Shown here: positions 16,019 through 25,478 of the stretch, piece by piece | How the letters are laid out: every line of letters begins with the position of its first letter | Position numbering within the stretch: position 1 is the stretch's first letter | NCBI GenBank assembly: GCA_902777385.1 | Contig: CACYTP010000019.1 | Location: 1-34,084, forward strand | Source: an uncultured bacterium | Lineage (GTDB): Bacteria > Cyanobacteriota > Vampirovibrionia > Gastranaerophilales > Gastranaerophilaceae | Reading direction: 5' to 3' | DNA: 34,084 bases | Made by a program: the position numbers and the translations under genes | The notes under the pieces: model-generated | What the model was told of the DNA's origin: nothing | What the model saw: only the letters and a program-made list of their open reading frames with translations | The model's database searches: none

Positions 16019-17925
16019 AATGTAAGAAACTAAAATTTAACAAAAATCACGAAATTATAACACTTGGTTATAATTGTTATGTTCGAAGATTTCTCACTTT
16101 TTGTAATTATATTCCAACAAAAGAACAAGGTCGCTTATCTTTACCTTTTGATTTGTGTACAACAAATATAGAAGCTATAATTCATTTTTTAAATAGTAAT
16201 TTTGAAGATTTTTTTGACGATATTGTTTTTGACCAAGAATATAAAATATATAGAAATAAAACATACGGTATTGATTTTTGGCATGATGACGATTTAATTA
16301 ATTTTGAACAATTCAAACTCAGATATAATAATAGAATTAATAATATTAAAAAGATAATGTCTAATGATGATAAAGTTAAGTACTTTATCAGATTGGTTGG
16401 GTACGAAACAGATTGTAATCAAATTATAAAACTCTATAATTGCATACAAAATATAAATCCTGATTATAAATTAATTATTATTAATTATGATCCAAATAAA
16501 AACTTTAAATTTTCAAACAATGAATCTTTTATATATATAAACAAAAAATATCCGTTTAAAAATTATGATTCTATTTGGTATAAAGATGAATATTTTTTAA
16601 ATAAAAAACATATTAAATTAATGAATTACGTTATAAGAAAAATAGATAATTTTGTGAATGGATACTCCCAAAATATTAATTGTTTTGAAATTTTTAATAA
16701 AATAGTAAAATTAATAATAAATTTAATTCCTATTAAACCTGTTAGACGTCATTTAAGAAAATATTATTTTGATAGAAATTACAGAGATTTTTTTAATTCT
16801 GAAAAAGAATTGTCTAAATATAATGATAAAACATTTTTTAATACAAATGTGCGTGATAATAGTATTTTAATAGTTGAACCTAACTCTTATCATGCAGATG
16901 CACTTGCTTCATATACAAAATATTTTTTAGATTTGGGTTTTAATGTCGATATAATACTACGTCACGAAAATTGTCTTGATAATTCTTTTGTTCTTTGTCC
17001 TAAAGAAAATATTCCCAGAATTTTTAAAGGAAATATTAAACATATAAAAAGATTACTTTCTTTAGATAAATTAAAAAAGTATGAATATGTATTTATATCA
17101 ACATCAGCATACTGGCAGCCTGAGATTGGCTATTTTGACTCTTTTATTAATTATTTAGGGTTTGAACCAAAAGGTAAAAATGGATTGTTGATGATTGAGC
17201 ACAATTTAGATTCTTGTTTAAAAGAATATAAAGAAGAAAAGTATTTAAAAGAAAATAGACTTTTCACACTTTCTGGTTTTCACAATACACCAATGCTAAA
17301 TCCTAATTATTATGGGAATGTAAAAATTACAGATAAATCTGAAGATATTGTTAATTTTACTGTAGTTGCAGGGATTCAAAAATATTGTAAAGATCATGAT
17401 TTAATTATAAATGCTACAGAACAATTATTGAAAGAAAATATAACTAATTTCCAAATAAATATAATTGGAAAAGGTAATATTGAGATTCCGATCGAGTTAT
17501 CTAAATATATTAATGTCCTTGGATATCTATCATTTTTAGAAGTTTTTCAACAAATGGAAAAGGCTGATTTTTGTTTAGCTCTTTTAAATCCAAATATAGC
17601 TGAACATCAAAAATATTTAAGTGGGACTACTACAGGTTCTCGTCAATTATCTTTAGGATTTGCAACTCCAATTTTAATAAATAATCAATTTGCCCAAGCC
17701 TATTCTTTTAATAATTCAAATGCTGTTATTTATGAGGGCAACGATTTGTTTAGTGCTATGAAACAAGCAATTTTTATGGATAAAAATGAGTATAAAGTAA
17801 TGCAAAATAATCTTAAAAAATTAAGAGACACATTATGGAATGAATCGTTAAATAACTTAAAGAAATCAATATCCGAAACATCATTAAAAACAAAGAAAAA
17901 GGAGGATATTGAATGCAAGCAGTAA
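16015..17925 (+). CDS. DUF1796 domain fused to a GT-B glycosyltransferase-like domain
   Basis: A 636-residue, very AT-rich gene. The N-terminal part (about residues 12-210) has the DUF1796 pattern: ITLGYNC with Cys21, then LSLPFDLCTTNIEAIIHFL and a His-containing stretch FWHDDDLINFEQF. DUF1796 is described as a putative papain-like cysteine peptidase but is found mostly in glycan clusters. From about residue 285 the protein looks like a GT-B enzyme, with ILIVEPNSYHADALASYTKYFLDLGF and a donor-like region ending in SGTTTGSRQLSLGFATPIL. The fusion suggests both parts act on the same glycan. The exact reactions are unknown. It overlaps the next gene by 13 bases. Confidence 0.7.
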   Translation: MKCKKLKFNKNHEIITLGYNCYVRRFLTFCNYIPTKEQGRLSLPFDLCTTNIEAIIHFLNSNFEDFFDDIVFDQEYKIYRNKTYGIDFWHDDDLINFEQFKLRYNNRINNIKKIMSNDDKVKYFIRLVGYETDCNQIIKLYNCIQNINPDYKLIIINYDPNKNFKFSNNESFIYINKKYPFKNYDSIWYKDEYFLNKKHIKLMNYVIRKIDNFVNGYSQNINCFEIFNKIVKLIINLIPIKPVRRHLRKYYFDRNYRDFFNSEKELSKYNDKTFFNTNVRDNSILIVEPNSYHADALASYTKYFLDLGFNVDIILRHENCLDNSFVLCPKENIPRIFKGNIKHIKRLLSLDKLKKYEYVFISTSAYWQPEIGYFDSFINYLGFEPKGKNGLLMIEHNLDSCLKEYKEEKYLKENRLFTLSGFHNTPMLNPNYYGNVKITDKSEDIVNFTVVAGIQKYCKDHDLIINATEQLLKENITNFQINIIGKGNIEIPIELSKYINVLGYLSFLEVFQQMEKADFCLALLNPNIAEHQKYLSGTTTGSRQLSLGFATPILINNQFAQAYSFNNSNAVIYEGNDLFSAMKQAIFMDKNEYKVMQNNLKKLRDTLWNESLNNLKKSISETSLKTKKKEDIECKQ

Positions 17926-19088
17926 TATTGGCAGGCGGATTTGGAACAAGGTTATCACATGTTGTAAAAGATGTGCCAAAGCCTATGGCTCCGATAAAAA
18001 ATGTTCCGTTTTTAGAATATATTATTAAAACCTTGAAACAACAAGGTTTTGATCGTTTCGTATTTTTAACCGGATATAAATCGGAAATTATAGAAAATCA
18101 CTTTAAAAATCTCGAAAATGCTATTTTTATAAAAGAAGAAAAAGCACTAGGAACGGGTGGAGCTATTTTAAATGCTTGTGATAAATTACAGGACGAATTT
18201 TTTGTTATAAACGGTGATACATTTTTTGATATTGACTATTCTTTAATTACAGATTTTGCAAAAAATAAGGATAATTCTTGTACAATCGCATTAAGATACT
18301 CAAATAATGTCTATAGATATGGTCTTGTTGAGATAGATCAGAACTATAAAATTAATTCTTTTATAGAAAAAGGAAATCTCCCTGAAAACAAAATAGATGG
18401 ATTTATAAATGGGGGCATTTATTATATTAAAAAATCTTGTTTAAAAAGTTATTTTGTTGATTTCAAAGGCGATTTTATATCATTAGAAAATGATATTTTT
18501 CCAACACTTTTAAAAGAAAATAAAATGTTTGGTTTGCCTTTAGGAGGATGCTTTATTGATATTGGAGTTCCTGATGATTATTATAGAGCTCAAAATTTAA
18601 TCCCTGAATGGATAGAAAAAGAAAATAAACCGGCTTTATTTATTGATAAAGATGGGACAATTATAGAAAATACCGAATATCCACACGGCAAAAATTTCCA
18701 AATTATAAATTCAACTGTTGAAATTGTAAAAAAATATTATGAGCTCGGATACCGAATTGTTATGATAACAAATCAAGCCGGAATTGCCAAGAATAAGTTT
18801 AATTTTGAACAAATGCAGGAAGGTTTAGAGGGTATAAAGGAATATTACAAAAATCAAGGAATTATTTTTGATGATATTGAATATTGTCCTTACCATAAAG
18901 ATGGGGTAATCAAAGAATATTCTTACGATACACTTTTAAGAAAACCAAATCCCGGAATGATTTTAAAAGCGTGTGAAAAATTAAAAATTGATTTAAAAAA
19001 TTCAATAATGATTGGTGATAATTCGGCAATAGACAACATAAAATTGCCATATTTAAAATGCAAAATAATTAAAGTGGAGGAAAAATAA
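17913..19088 (+). CDS. hddC-gmhB: HddC-GmhB fusion: heptose-1-P guanylyltransferase and heptose bisphosphate phosphatase
   Basis: A 391-residue protein with two domains. Residues 1-230 form a sugar nucleotidyltransferase (AVILAGGFGTRLSHVVKDVPKPMAPI at the start and NGDTFFDIDY near 100), the HddC type that makes GDP-D-glycero-alpha-D-manno-heptose. Residues 238-391 are a HAD phosphatase of GmhB type (FIDKDGTIIENTEYPH near 243, ITNQAGIAKNKF, and KPNPGMILKACEKL near 345). The two steps flank each other in the pathway (phosphatase, then guanylyltransferase). It has a strong RBS (AAGGAGG) and lies with gmhA and hddA, which makes the assignment firm. A few bases later gmhA follows. Confidence 0.88.
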   Translation: MQAVILAGGFGTRLSHVVKDVPKPMAPIKNVPFLEYIIKTLKQQGFDRFVFLTGYKSEIIENHFKNLENAIFIKEEKALGTGGAILNACDKLQDEFFVINGDTFFDIDYSLITDFAKNKDNSCTIALRYSNNVYRYGLVEIDQNYKINSFIEKGNLPENKIDGFINGGIYYIKKSCLKSYFVDFKGDFISLENDIFPTLLKENKMFGLPLGGCFIDIGVPDDYYRAQNLIPEWIEKENKPALFIDKDGTIIENTEYPHGKNFQIINSTVEIVKKYYELGYRIVMITNQAGIAKNKFNFEQMQEGLEGIKEYYKNQGIIFDDIEYCPYHKDGVIKEYSYDTLLRKPNPGMILKACEKLKIDLKNSIMIGDNSAIDNIKLPYLKCKIIKVEEK

Positions 19089-19090
19089 AA

Positions 19091-19672
19091 ATGGATATAA
19101 AAAACTACATAAAAAGTTCTATAAGTACAAAAGAACAAATTTTATTTGATGAAACAATAGTTAAGACAATAGAAGAAATAGCCTCTTCAATAGTAAATGC
19201 TTATAAAAACGGTTGCAAAGTTTTAACTGCAGGAAATGGTGGCTCAGCAGGAGATGCTCAGCATATAGCAGGAGAACTTGTATCTAAATTCTTTTTTGAT
19301 AGACCCGGATTAAGTGCATTTTCTCTTGCAACTGATACATCCATACTAACTGCAATAGGAAATGATTACGGCTATGAGAAATCATTTTCTAGACAAATTC
19401 AGGCAAATGCAAAAAATGGCGATGTTTTTATCGCAATTTCGACTTCTGGTAATTCTAAAAATATAATAATGGCACTTGAAGAGGCAAAGAAAAAAGGGGT
19501 TATTACCGTTGGTTTTGTTGGACAAAAACAATGCGAAATGGACAAATATTGTGATTATATAATTCACGTTCCGTCTTCCAGTACTCCTACAATTCAGGAG
19601 TCACACATAATGATTGGACATATAATTTGTGCATTAGTAGAAGAAAGTATTTTTAATAAGGTAGGTGTATAA
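19091..19672 (+). CDS. gmhA: Sedoheptulose-7-phosphate isomerase
   Basis: A 193-residue SIS-domain protein of normal GmhA length. AGNGGSAGDAQHIAGELVSK (about residues 46-65) is the phosphosugar-binding signature with the family's catalytic histidine region, and STSGNSKN near 117 is the second SIS loop. TPTIQESHIMIGHIICALVE near the end is the conserved C-terminal helix of GmhA. It converts sedoheptulose 7-phosphate to D-glycero-D-manno-heptose 7-phosphate in the cytosol, the first step of the heptose pathway. Its stop abuts the start of the kinase gene. Confidence 0.93.
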   Translation: MDIKNYIKSSISTKEQILFDETIVKTIEEIASSIVNAYKNGCKVLTAGNGGSAGDAQHIAGELVSKFFFDRPGLSAFSLATDTSILTAIGNDYGYEKSFSRQIQANAKNGDVFIAISTSGNSKNIIMALEEAKKKGVITVGFVGQKQCEMDKYCDYIIHVPSSSTPTIQESHIMIGHIICALVEESIFNKVGV

Positions 19673-20695
19673 ATGATAATTCGTGCAAAAGCTCCATTAA
19701 GAATAGGTTTAGCGGGTGGAGGAACAGATGTCAGTCCATACTGTGATAATTATGGCGGTTGTATTCTCAATGCGTGTATCAATATGTATGCTTATGCGAC
19801 TATTGAACCACGTAATGACGGAAAAATTGAATTCTGTTGTGAAGATAGAAATGCGAATAAAATATTTGATTCAGTTGACAAATTAGAGATAAATAACGAG
19901 TTTAGTTTATTAAAAGGTGTATATAATCGTATTGTTAAAGATTTTGTAAAAAAGCCTTTAAGTTTTACATTAACAACATATGTTGATGCCCCGGCAGGAA
20001 GTGGCCTAGGTTCATCATCAACACTTGTTGTAGCTATACTAAAAGCTTTTCAAGAATGGCTCAATTTACCATTAGGAGAATATGATTTAGCAAATTTGGC
20101 TTGGAGCATAGAGCGTGAAGATTTAAAGATGGCCGGTGGTAGACAAGACCAATATGCCGCAGCTTTTGGTGGATTTAATTTTATGGAATTTAAAGGAGAT
20201 AAAGTTCTAGTTAATCCTTTAAGGATAAAAAAAGAATATTTAAATGAATTAGAATTTAATATTTTACTGTACTATACAGGAACGAGTCGCCTTTCTGCCG
20301 AAATTATTGAATCACAGGTAAAAAACGCAACAAATAAAAATAAAGTTGCAATAGATGCTATGCATAACTTAAAAAAATCAGCATATGACATGAAAGAAGC
20401 TCTATTGACAGGTCAAGTTGACAGAATGGGAATATTACTAAACGAAGGTTGGGAAAATAAAAAGAAAATGTCATCTTCTATTTCTAATTCCGTTATTGAC
20501 AATATATATAATACTGCGACTAATGCAGGAGCAACAGGAGGTAAAATCTCTGGTGCTGGAGGCGGAGGATTCTTTATGTTTTATTGTCCACATAATGCAA
20601 GATATAAAGTAATACCTTCTCTGCAGGAATTAGGGGGAGAATTTAGAAGATTTAGATTTACAAATATAGGTGCTGAAAGTTGGACAGTTAATTAA
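19673..20695 (+). CDS. hddA: D-glycero-alpha-D-manno-heptose 7-phosphate kinase
   Basis: A 340-residue GHMP kinase. RAKAPLRIGLAGGGTDVSPY near the start and AGSGLGSSSTLVVA near residue 108 (the ATP-binding GHMP motif) are clear, as is the C-terminal KISGAGGGGFFMFYCP near 288. GRQDQYAAAFGG around 160 is typical of HddA. The enzyme phosphorylates the 7-phosphate at C1 to the alpha-1,7-bisphosphate, which GmhB then dephosphorylates for HddC. The alpha-specific kinase fixes the product as GDP-activated rather than ADP-activated heptose. It starts directly after the gmhA stop. Confidence 0.92.
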   Translation: MIIRAKAPLRIGLAGGGTDVSPYCDNYGGCILNACINMYAYATIEPRNDGKIEFCCEDRNANKIFDSVDKLEINNEFSLLKGVYNRIVKDFVKKPLSFTLTTYVDAPAGSGLGSSSTLVVAILKAFQEWLNLPLGEYDLANLAWSIEREDLKMAGGRQDQYAAAFGGFNFMEFKGDKVLVNPLRIKKEYLNELEFNILLYYTGTSRLSAEIIESQVKNATNKNKVAIDAMHNLKKSAYDMKEALLTGQVDRMGILLNEGWENKKKMSSSISNSVIDNIYNTATNAGATGGKISGAGGGGFFMFYCPHNARYKVIPSLQELGGEFRRFRFTNIGAESWTVN

Positions 20696-20716
20696 AATGA
20701 AGGTAGTCTAGTAGAA

Positions 20717-20791
20717 ATGCATATGTTAAACGTTAAAGAATTTATTAAAAATATTTTGTCTTTTAGGAATTCTGATGACAAAAATCCATAA
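20717..20791 (+). pseudogene. Out-of-frame N-terminal segment of the following transferase gene
   Basis: A 24-codon frame (MHMLNVKEFIKNILSFRNSDDK...) runs into the start of the next gene in another frame. Its end and that gene's beginning (IHKIITLFYIKIKFR) together resemble the leader 'NSxDKxHKIITxxxIKIKF' that I know from many surface-glycan proteins. Removing one A from the five-A run at 20780-20784 would join them. It may be an assembly indel, a mutation or a switchable A-tract. Confidence 0.45.
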
Positions 20792-22031
20792 AATAATTAC
20801 ATTATTCTATATTAAGATTAAATTTAGAATTAATCCGAAAATAAAAATATATAGGAAAAAACAGAAATCTTATATAAATAGGTATAACAAAATTTTAAAT
20901 ATTCTAAAACAAAAATCAAAAAATAATAAAATTAGGGTATGTTTTTTAGTTTCTGAATCTGCCAAGTGGAATGCTCAAAGCCTATATGATTTAATGGAAA
21001 AAAGTGATATTTTTGAACCGTTTATTTTGGTTACTAACTTATCATATAATGTATATTTCCAATCATACAAACAAATATTAGAATTTTACAAAACTTGTGC
21101 GAATAATGTTCAAGTTGGTTGGAATGATGAAACTAATGAATCAATTGATTTAAAATTATTCAATCCTGATATAGTATTTTACCAACAACCTTGGGGACTA
21201 TATGATAATCAGAGTGTAGAATATGTTTCCAATTTCGCCTTAACTTATTATTTTTCTTATGCCATGGGCGATGCTTTGCATACATTTAATTGGAATTTTG
21301 AAAACTTTTATTTGATTTTAAAAAATTATTTTGTATTTAGTAAATATGAAAAAAAATTATATACCGATAATTTAAAATTTAATCTCAATAATATTGTTGT
21401 TATTGGGCATCCAAAATTAGACACGTATAAAAATTATAAAGAAGAATATCATGAACATAAATACGTAATTTATGCTCCCCATCATTCTCTTGAAATTGAT
21501 TCATTAAATTATGCAACTTTTTTATGGAATGGAAAATATATTTTGGAATGGGCACAAAAACATCCTAATTTTGATTGGGTGTTTAAGCCTCACCCAAGGT
21601 TAAAACAAGCACTTATTTTAAATAATATTATGAGTGAGGAAGAAGTTAATAAATATTTTAACGAATGGCAAAATGTTGGTATTTTTTGTGACGAAGGTTC
21701 ATATTTTAATTTATTTAAAAATTCAAAATGTTTAATTACAGATTGTGGTTCATTTTTAGTTGAATATTTACCAACTAAACAGCCAGTTATACATTTAAGA
21801 AATCCAAAAGCAACTGACTATATTCCTGCAAGCAAAGTAGCTATGCAGTCTTATTATGATGTATGGAATATTAGAAATCTAGAAAAATGTTTAAATGATA
21901 TTTTGATTAATGGTATTGATACAAAAAAACAAGAACGTATGGATGCAATACGAAAATTAAATATAGAATCTTATAGTTGTGCAGAAAAAATTATAAATAC
22001 AATTAAAAATGAAATAGGAATAAGGAAATAA
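20775..22031 (+). CDS. CDP-glycerol glycerophosphotransferase-like protein
   Basis: A 418-residue protein with a very basic N-terminus (residues 1-60). The central region contains YVIYAPHHS near 235, and the C-terminal half has FDWVFKPHPRLKQAL and NSKCLITDCGSFLVEYLPTKQPVIHLRNPKA, the conserved stretches of the TagB/TagF-type CDP-polyol phosphotransferase fold. Such enzymes add glycerol phosphate or related polyol phosphates to a glycan or teichoic acid. The ATG at 20775 has AGGA upstream, but the true start may lie upstream in another frame. The next gene makes an activated small molecule that could be its donor. Confidence 0.78.
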   Translation: MTKIHKIITLFYIKIKFRINPKIKIYRKKQKSYINRYNKILNILKQKSKNNKIRVCFLVSESAKWNAQSLYDLMEKSDIFEPFILVTNLSYNVYFQSYKQILEFYKTCANNVQVGWNDETNESIDLKLFNPDIVFYQQPWGLYDNQSVEYVSNFALTYYFSYAMGDALHTFNWNFENFYLILKNYFVFSKYEKKLYTDNLKFNLNNIVVIGHPKLDTYKNYKEEYHEHKYVIYAPHHSLEIDSLNYATFLWNGKYILEWAQKHPNFDWVFKPHPRLKQALILNNIMSEEEVNKYFNEWQNVGIFCDEGSYFNLFKNSKCLITDCGSFLVEYLPTKQPVIHLRNPKATDYIPASKVAMQSYYDVWNIRNLEKCLNDILINGIDTKKQERMDAIRKLNIESYSCAEKIINTIKNEIGIRK

Positions 22032-22034
22032 ACA

Positions 22035-23639
22035 ATGAATAACTATGCAATAATTTTAGCAGCAGGAATAGGTAGTAGATTATATCCTTTAACGCAAGAG
22101 TATCCTAAATCACTTATAAAAGTTGATGGTAGAGAAATTCTTGATTATCAAATTCAAGGATACATTAAATCAGGAATAAAAGAAGAAAATATCTATATTG
22201 TAACAGGTTATAAACATGAAATGATTGTTGATTACCTAAAAAGTCATTATTCTAAGGTTAATGAAATATATAGTCCTGATTATTTAGTCACAAATAACAT
22301 GTACTCATTGTACCTCGGATTAAATGCTTTAAAAGATAAATTTGAGAATATTCTCCATTTATTTATAAATAATGCGGACTGTCTATATGATGAAAATTTA
22401 ATGGAAGAGTTTGTTAATTCGAAATATGAAAGTGCAATTGCTGTTGAAGTAGGAACATATAACGAAGAATCTATGAAAGTTGTGACAAGAAATGATAACA
22501 GTTTAGTTAATATATCAAAATCCATTTCTAAAGAGGATGCTTATGGTGTATCAATAGATTTGTATAAATACTCGAAAAAGTCAGTTATAAATTTATTGGA
22601 AATTATTAACGATTACATTGAAGTCAAAAAAGATCTAAAACAATGGACAGAAGTAGCCTTTCCACAATTATTTAAAAAAGAAAAAATTTATCCATATGAT
22701 ATAAAAAATAAAAATTGGGTTGAAGTTGATAATAATGAGGATTTACTTTTAGCCGATAAATTATTTTCGAAAATTGATTTGCGTAAGAAAAAAGTGATTA
22801 TTAGTGACTTGGATGGCACATTATATGTTGGTAGTAAACCTATAGAAAATGCAATAAAATATATTCAAGATACAAATTTTGATTGTTATTTTTTTACAAA
22901 TAATACTTCAAAAACCCCTGATGATTACATTAATAAACTTAATAATTTAGGTATAAATTGTAAAAATGAAAATATCCTAACACCACTCTACCCATTAATT
23001 AATTATTTGGAAGAAAAACAGTATAAATCAGTATATTTAGTTTCAACCCAAAAAGTTAAAGACTACTTTGTTACAAAACTTCCTAATATAAATTTCGAAT
23101 ATGACAAAAAAAATAATAAAGCTGTAATTTTAACCTATGATACTGAAATTGATTACAGTAAATTGTGCAATATTTGTTATTTATTACAAAATAAAGAAAT
23201 TGAATATTTAGCGACTCATCAAGATGTTTTTTGCCCTTCTGAAAATGGGAATATACCAGATATTGGCAGTTTTATTAAATTGTTAAAAACAACAACATAC
23301 AGAACACCAGATAAAACATTTGGGAAGCCTTCTACAAAACTTGTTGAACAATTATTAAAGAAATATAAAACAGAGCAAATATTTGTTGTGGGAGATAGAT
23401 TATACACTGACAAAGCATTAGCAGATAATATTGGTTGTGATTTTATTTGTGTTCTTTCTGGTGAAACTCAGAGATTAGACATTCAGAATTATAAAGATAA
23501 ATACCCAAGTTTAGTCGTTAAAGATATAAGTGAAATTTCTTATCTTGCCGATAATTCCAAAACGCAGATGGTTGTAGAGAGAGAGAGAGTAATATCCCTA
23601 ATAGCATATAAACGAATCAAATGTCAAAAAGTAGCATAA
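22035..23639 (+). CDS. Nucleotidyltransferase-HAD phosphatase fusion, possibly for a CDP-polyol
   Basis: A 534-residue two-domain protein. Residues 1-240 are a sugar-phosphate nucleotidyltransferase of LicC-like type (IILAAGIGSRLYPLTQEYPKSLIKVDG, and NNADCLYDE near 113). Residues 253-515 are a NagD-type HAD phosphatase (SDLDGTLYVGSKP near 257, FFTNNTSKTPDDY near 285, VVGDRLYTDKALADNIG near 449). In pneumococcal CDP-2-glycerol synthesis a nucleotidyltransferase (Gtp1) and a HAD phosphatase (Gtp3) work with a reductase (Gtp2). A fusion of the first two would fit here beside a CDP-glycerol-type transferase, but no reductase is seen. An (AG)7 run lies near the 3' end (23576-23589). Substrate is inferred only from context. 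Confidence 0.75.
   Translation: MNNYAIILAAGIGSRLYPLTQEYPKSLIKVDGREILDYQIQGYIKSGIKEENIYIVTGYKHEMIVDYLKSHYSKVNEIYSPDYLVTNNMYSLYLGLNALKDKFENILHLFINNADCLYDENLMEEFVNSKYESAIAVEVGTYNEESMKVVTRNDNSLVNISKSISKEDAYGVSIDLYKYSKKSVINLLEIINDYIEVKKDLKQWTEVAFPQLFKKEKIYPYDIKNKNWVEVDNNEDLLLADKLFSKIDLRKKKVIISDLDGTLYVGSKPIENAIKYIQDTNFDCYFFTNNTSKTPDDYINKLNNLGINCKNENILTPLYPLINYLEEKQYKSVYLVSTQKVKDYFVTKLPNINFEYDKKNNKAVILTYDTEIDYSKLCNICYLLQNKEIEYLATHQDVFCPSENGNIPDIGSFIKLLKTTTYRTPDKTFGKPSTKLVEQLLKKYKTEQIFVVGDRLYTDKALADNIGCDFICVLSGETQRLDIQNYKDKYPSLVVKDISEISYLADNSKTQMVVERERVISLIAYKRIKCQKVA
23576..23589 (+). repeat. (AG)7 dinucleotide run in the C-terminal coding part
   Basis: Seven AG units, read as VERER in frame, lie 50 bases before the stop. 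Gain or loss of a unit would change the last 16 or so residues and could alter coupling to the ABC transporter gene 16 bases downstream. Confidence 0.7.
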
Positions 23640-23654
23640 AAAAGGAAAAAGAAA

Positions 23655-25478
23655 ATGAAATTAGAAATGACAACAGCAAAAAACTCGTTTAAATACAGAT
23701 GGTTATTATCAAGAATTATGCCATATATTGCACCGTATTGGTTTAGGATTACACTCGGTTTTCTAGTCGCAATACCGTTAGGTTTATTAGATGGTGTAAC
23801 AGCTTTTGCACTAAAGCCATATATGGATTACGTAGTAGGCGGCAAGGCATTAGAATTTACATTTTTAAATAATGATATAACAATAACAAGTATTCAAATG
23901 GCATTTATTCTACCATTTGCCGTAATTTTATTTGCAGTTATTCAGGGTGTATTGAGATACTTAAACGGATATTTATCAAGTTGGACAAGTGCTCATATAA
24001 CTAACGATGTTAAATTCGATTTATTCAAAAGATTAGTACATATGCATCCTCAATTCTTTGATGAAAATTCATCAGGAATTATAATTTCTCGTTATATGGG
24101 TGATCCCGGTGCAGCATCAGCAGGAATTGTAGATAACATTAAAACAATTACAACAAGTTTATTTGGAGCTTTAGGGTTAATTGCAGTTATGCTATATAGT
24201 TCTTGGAAACTTGCAATAATTGGAGTTGTAGTTTTATGTGTTGCATTTTTACCTGTTGCTTTAATTAGAAAAAGAATAAAAGAAGCATCAAATAGAAGTA
24301 TGGTTATAGGCGGAAACATTACAACAAATATAAATGAAACCTATAACGGAAACAAAGTAATGGCGGCATATGGTCTGCAAGATAAAATGTATGATTATTT
24401 TGAAAAGCAAACTTGGGATGGCTATAACGTTGGGATGTCATTGTATAAACGTTCAGGTTGGATGTCTCCTTTGATGTATTTAATTGCATCTTGCGGTATC
24501 GCAACAGTTTTAGGTGTAGGTACATATTTGATTAACTCAGGTCAAATGACAGCCGGAAGTTTTGCATCTTTTGTAACTTCATTGTTACTTTTATATAAAC
24601 CTGTAAAAACATTAGGTAATACATTAACAGGTATTCAAGGAATATTTGTTGCAATGGGCAGGGTATTTGAATTGTTTGATTTAAAACCTGAAATTATAGA
24701 TTCACCTAATGCAAGAGAATTGCAAGGGTTAAATGAATCAATTAAATTTGAAAACGTAAACTTTGAATATATTCCAAATCAACCTGTATTGAAAAATTTG
24801 AATCTGACAGTTGCTAAAAATGAAACACTTGCAATAGTTGGCAATTCAGGTGGTGGAAAATCCACATTAGTAAATCTTATTCCGAGATTTTATGACATTA
24901 AATCAGGTGCAATAAAAATCGATGATGTAGATATTAGAGAATACACAATTGATTCTCTAAGACAAAATATTTCAATGGTATTTCAGGACAACTTCTTATA
25001 TTCAGGGACAATTAAAGAGAATATAATGATGGGCAACTTCAATGCAACTGCTGAAGATTTGCAACAAGCAATATATTCTGCACACCTGCAAGATATGATA
25101 AAAGAACTTCCTCAAGGATTAGAAACTATGCTTGGAGAACGTGGTTTAACTTTATCAGGCGGTCAAAGACAGAGAGTTGCAATTGCACGAGCAATGTTAA
25201 GAAACGCACCTATTGTAATTTTAGATGAGGCAACTTCAGCTCTTGATAACGAATCAGAGGCAATTGTTCAAAAGGCAATGGATAACTTGATGAAAGACAG
25301 AACAGTATTTATTATCGCTCACAGATTATCCACAATTAAGAATGCCGACAGAATCGCTGTAATCAATGAGGGAGAACTTGTTGAATTAGGAACTCACGAA
25401 GAATTGATGAATATTGAAAACGGTCAATATAAAGCTCTTTATGAAATGCAATTTAAGAAACAGGAGGTTAATGCATAG
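23655..25478 (+). CDS. MsbA-like ABC transporter (membrane domain fused to ATPase)
   Basis: A 607-residue half-transporter. Residues 20-330 hold about six membrane spans (for example YWFRITLGFLVAIPLGLLDG and LIAVMLYSSWKLAIIGVVVL). The ATPase domain has Walker A GNSGGGKST near 396, signature LSGGQRQRV near 500, and Walker B VILDEATSALD near 521, with the H-loop in IIAHRLSTI. It would act as a homodimer in the inner membrane. MsbA-type proteins flip lipid A or lipid-linked glycans; here it may export the glycan made by the neighbouring enzymes. Its TAG overlaps the GTG of the transketolase gene. Composition looks less AT-rich than the upstream glycosyltransferases. Confidence 0.88.
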   Translation: MKLEMTTAKNSFKYRWLLSRIMPYIAPYWFRITLGFLVAIPLGLLDGVTAFALKPYMDYVVGGKALEFTFLNNDITITSIQMAFILPFAVILFAVIQGVLRYLNGYLSSWTSAHITNDVKFDLFKRLVHMHPQFFDENSSGIIISRYMGDPGAASAGIVDNIKTITTSLFGALGLIAVMLYSSWKLAIIGVVVLCVAFLPVALIRKRIKEASNRSMVIGGNITTNINETYNGNKVMAAYGLQDKMYDYFEKQTWDGYNVGMSLYKRSGWMSPLMYLIASCGIATVLGVGTYLINSGQMTAGSFASFVTSLLLLYKPVKTLGNTLTGIQGIFVAMGRVFELFDLKPEIIDSPNARELQGLNESIKFENVNFEYIPNQPVLKNLNLTVAKNETLAIVGNSGGGKSTLVNLIPRFYDIKSGAIKIDDVDIREYTIDSLRQNISMVFQDNFLYSGTIKENIMMGNFNATAEDLQQAIYSAHLQDMIKELPQGLETMLGERGLTLSGGQRQRVAIARAMLRNAPIVILDEATSALDNESEAIVQKAMDNLMKDRTVFIIAHRLSTIKNADRIAVINEGELVELGTHEELMNIENGQYKALYEMQFKKQEVNA

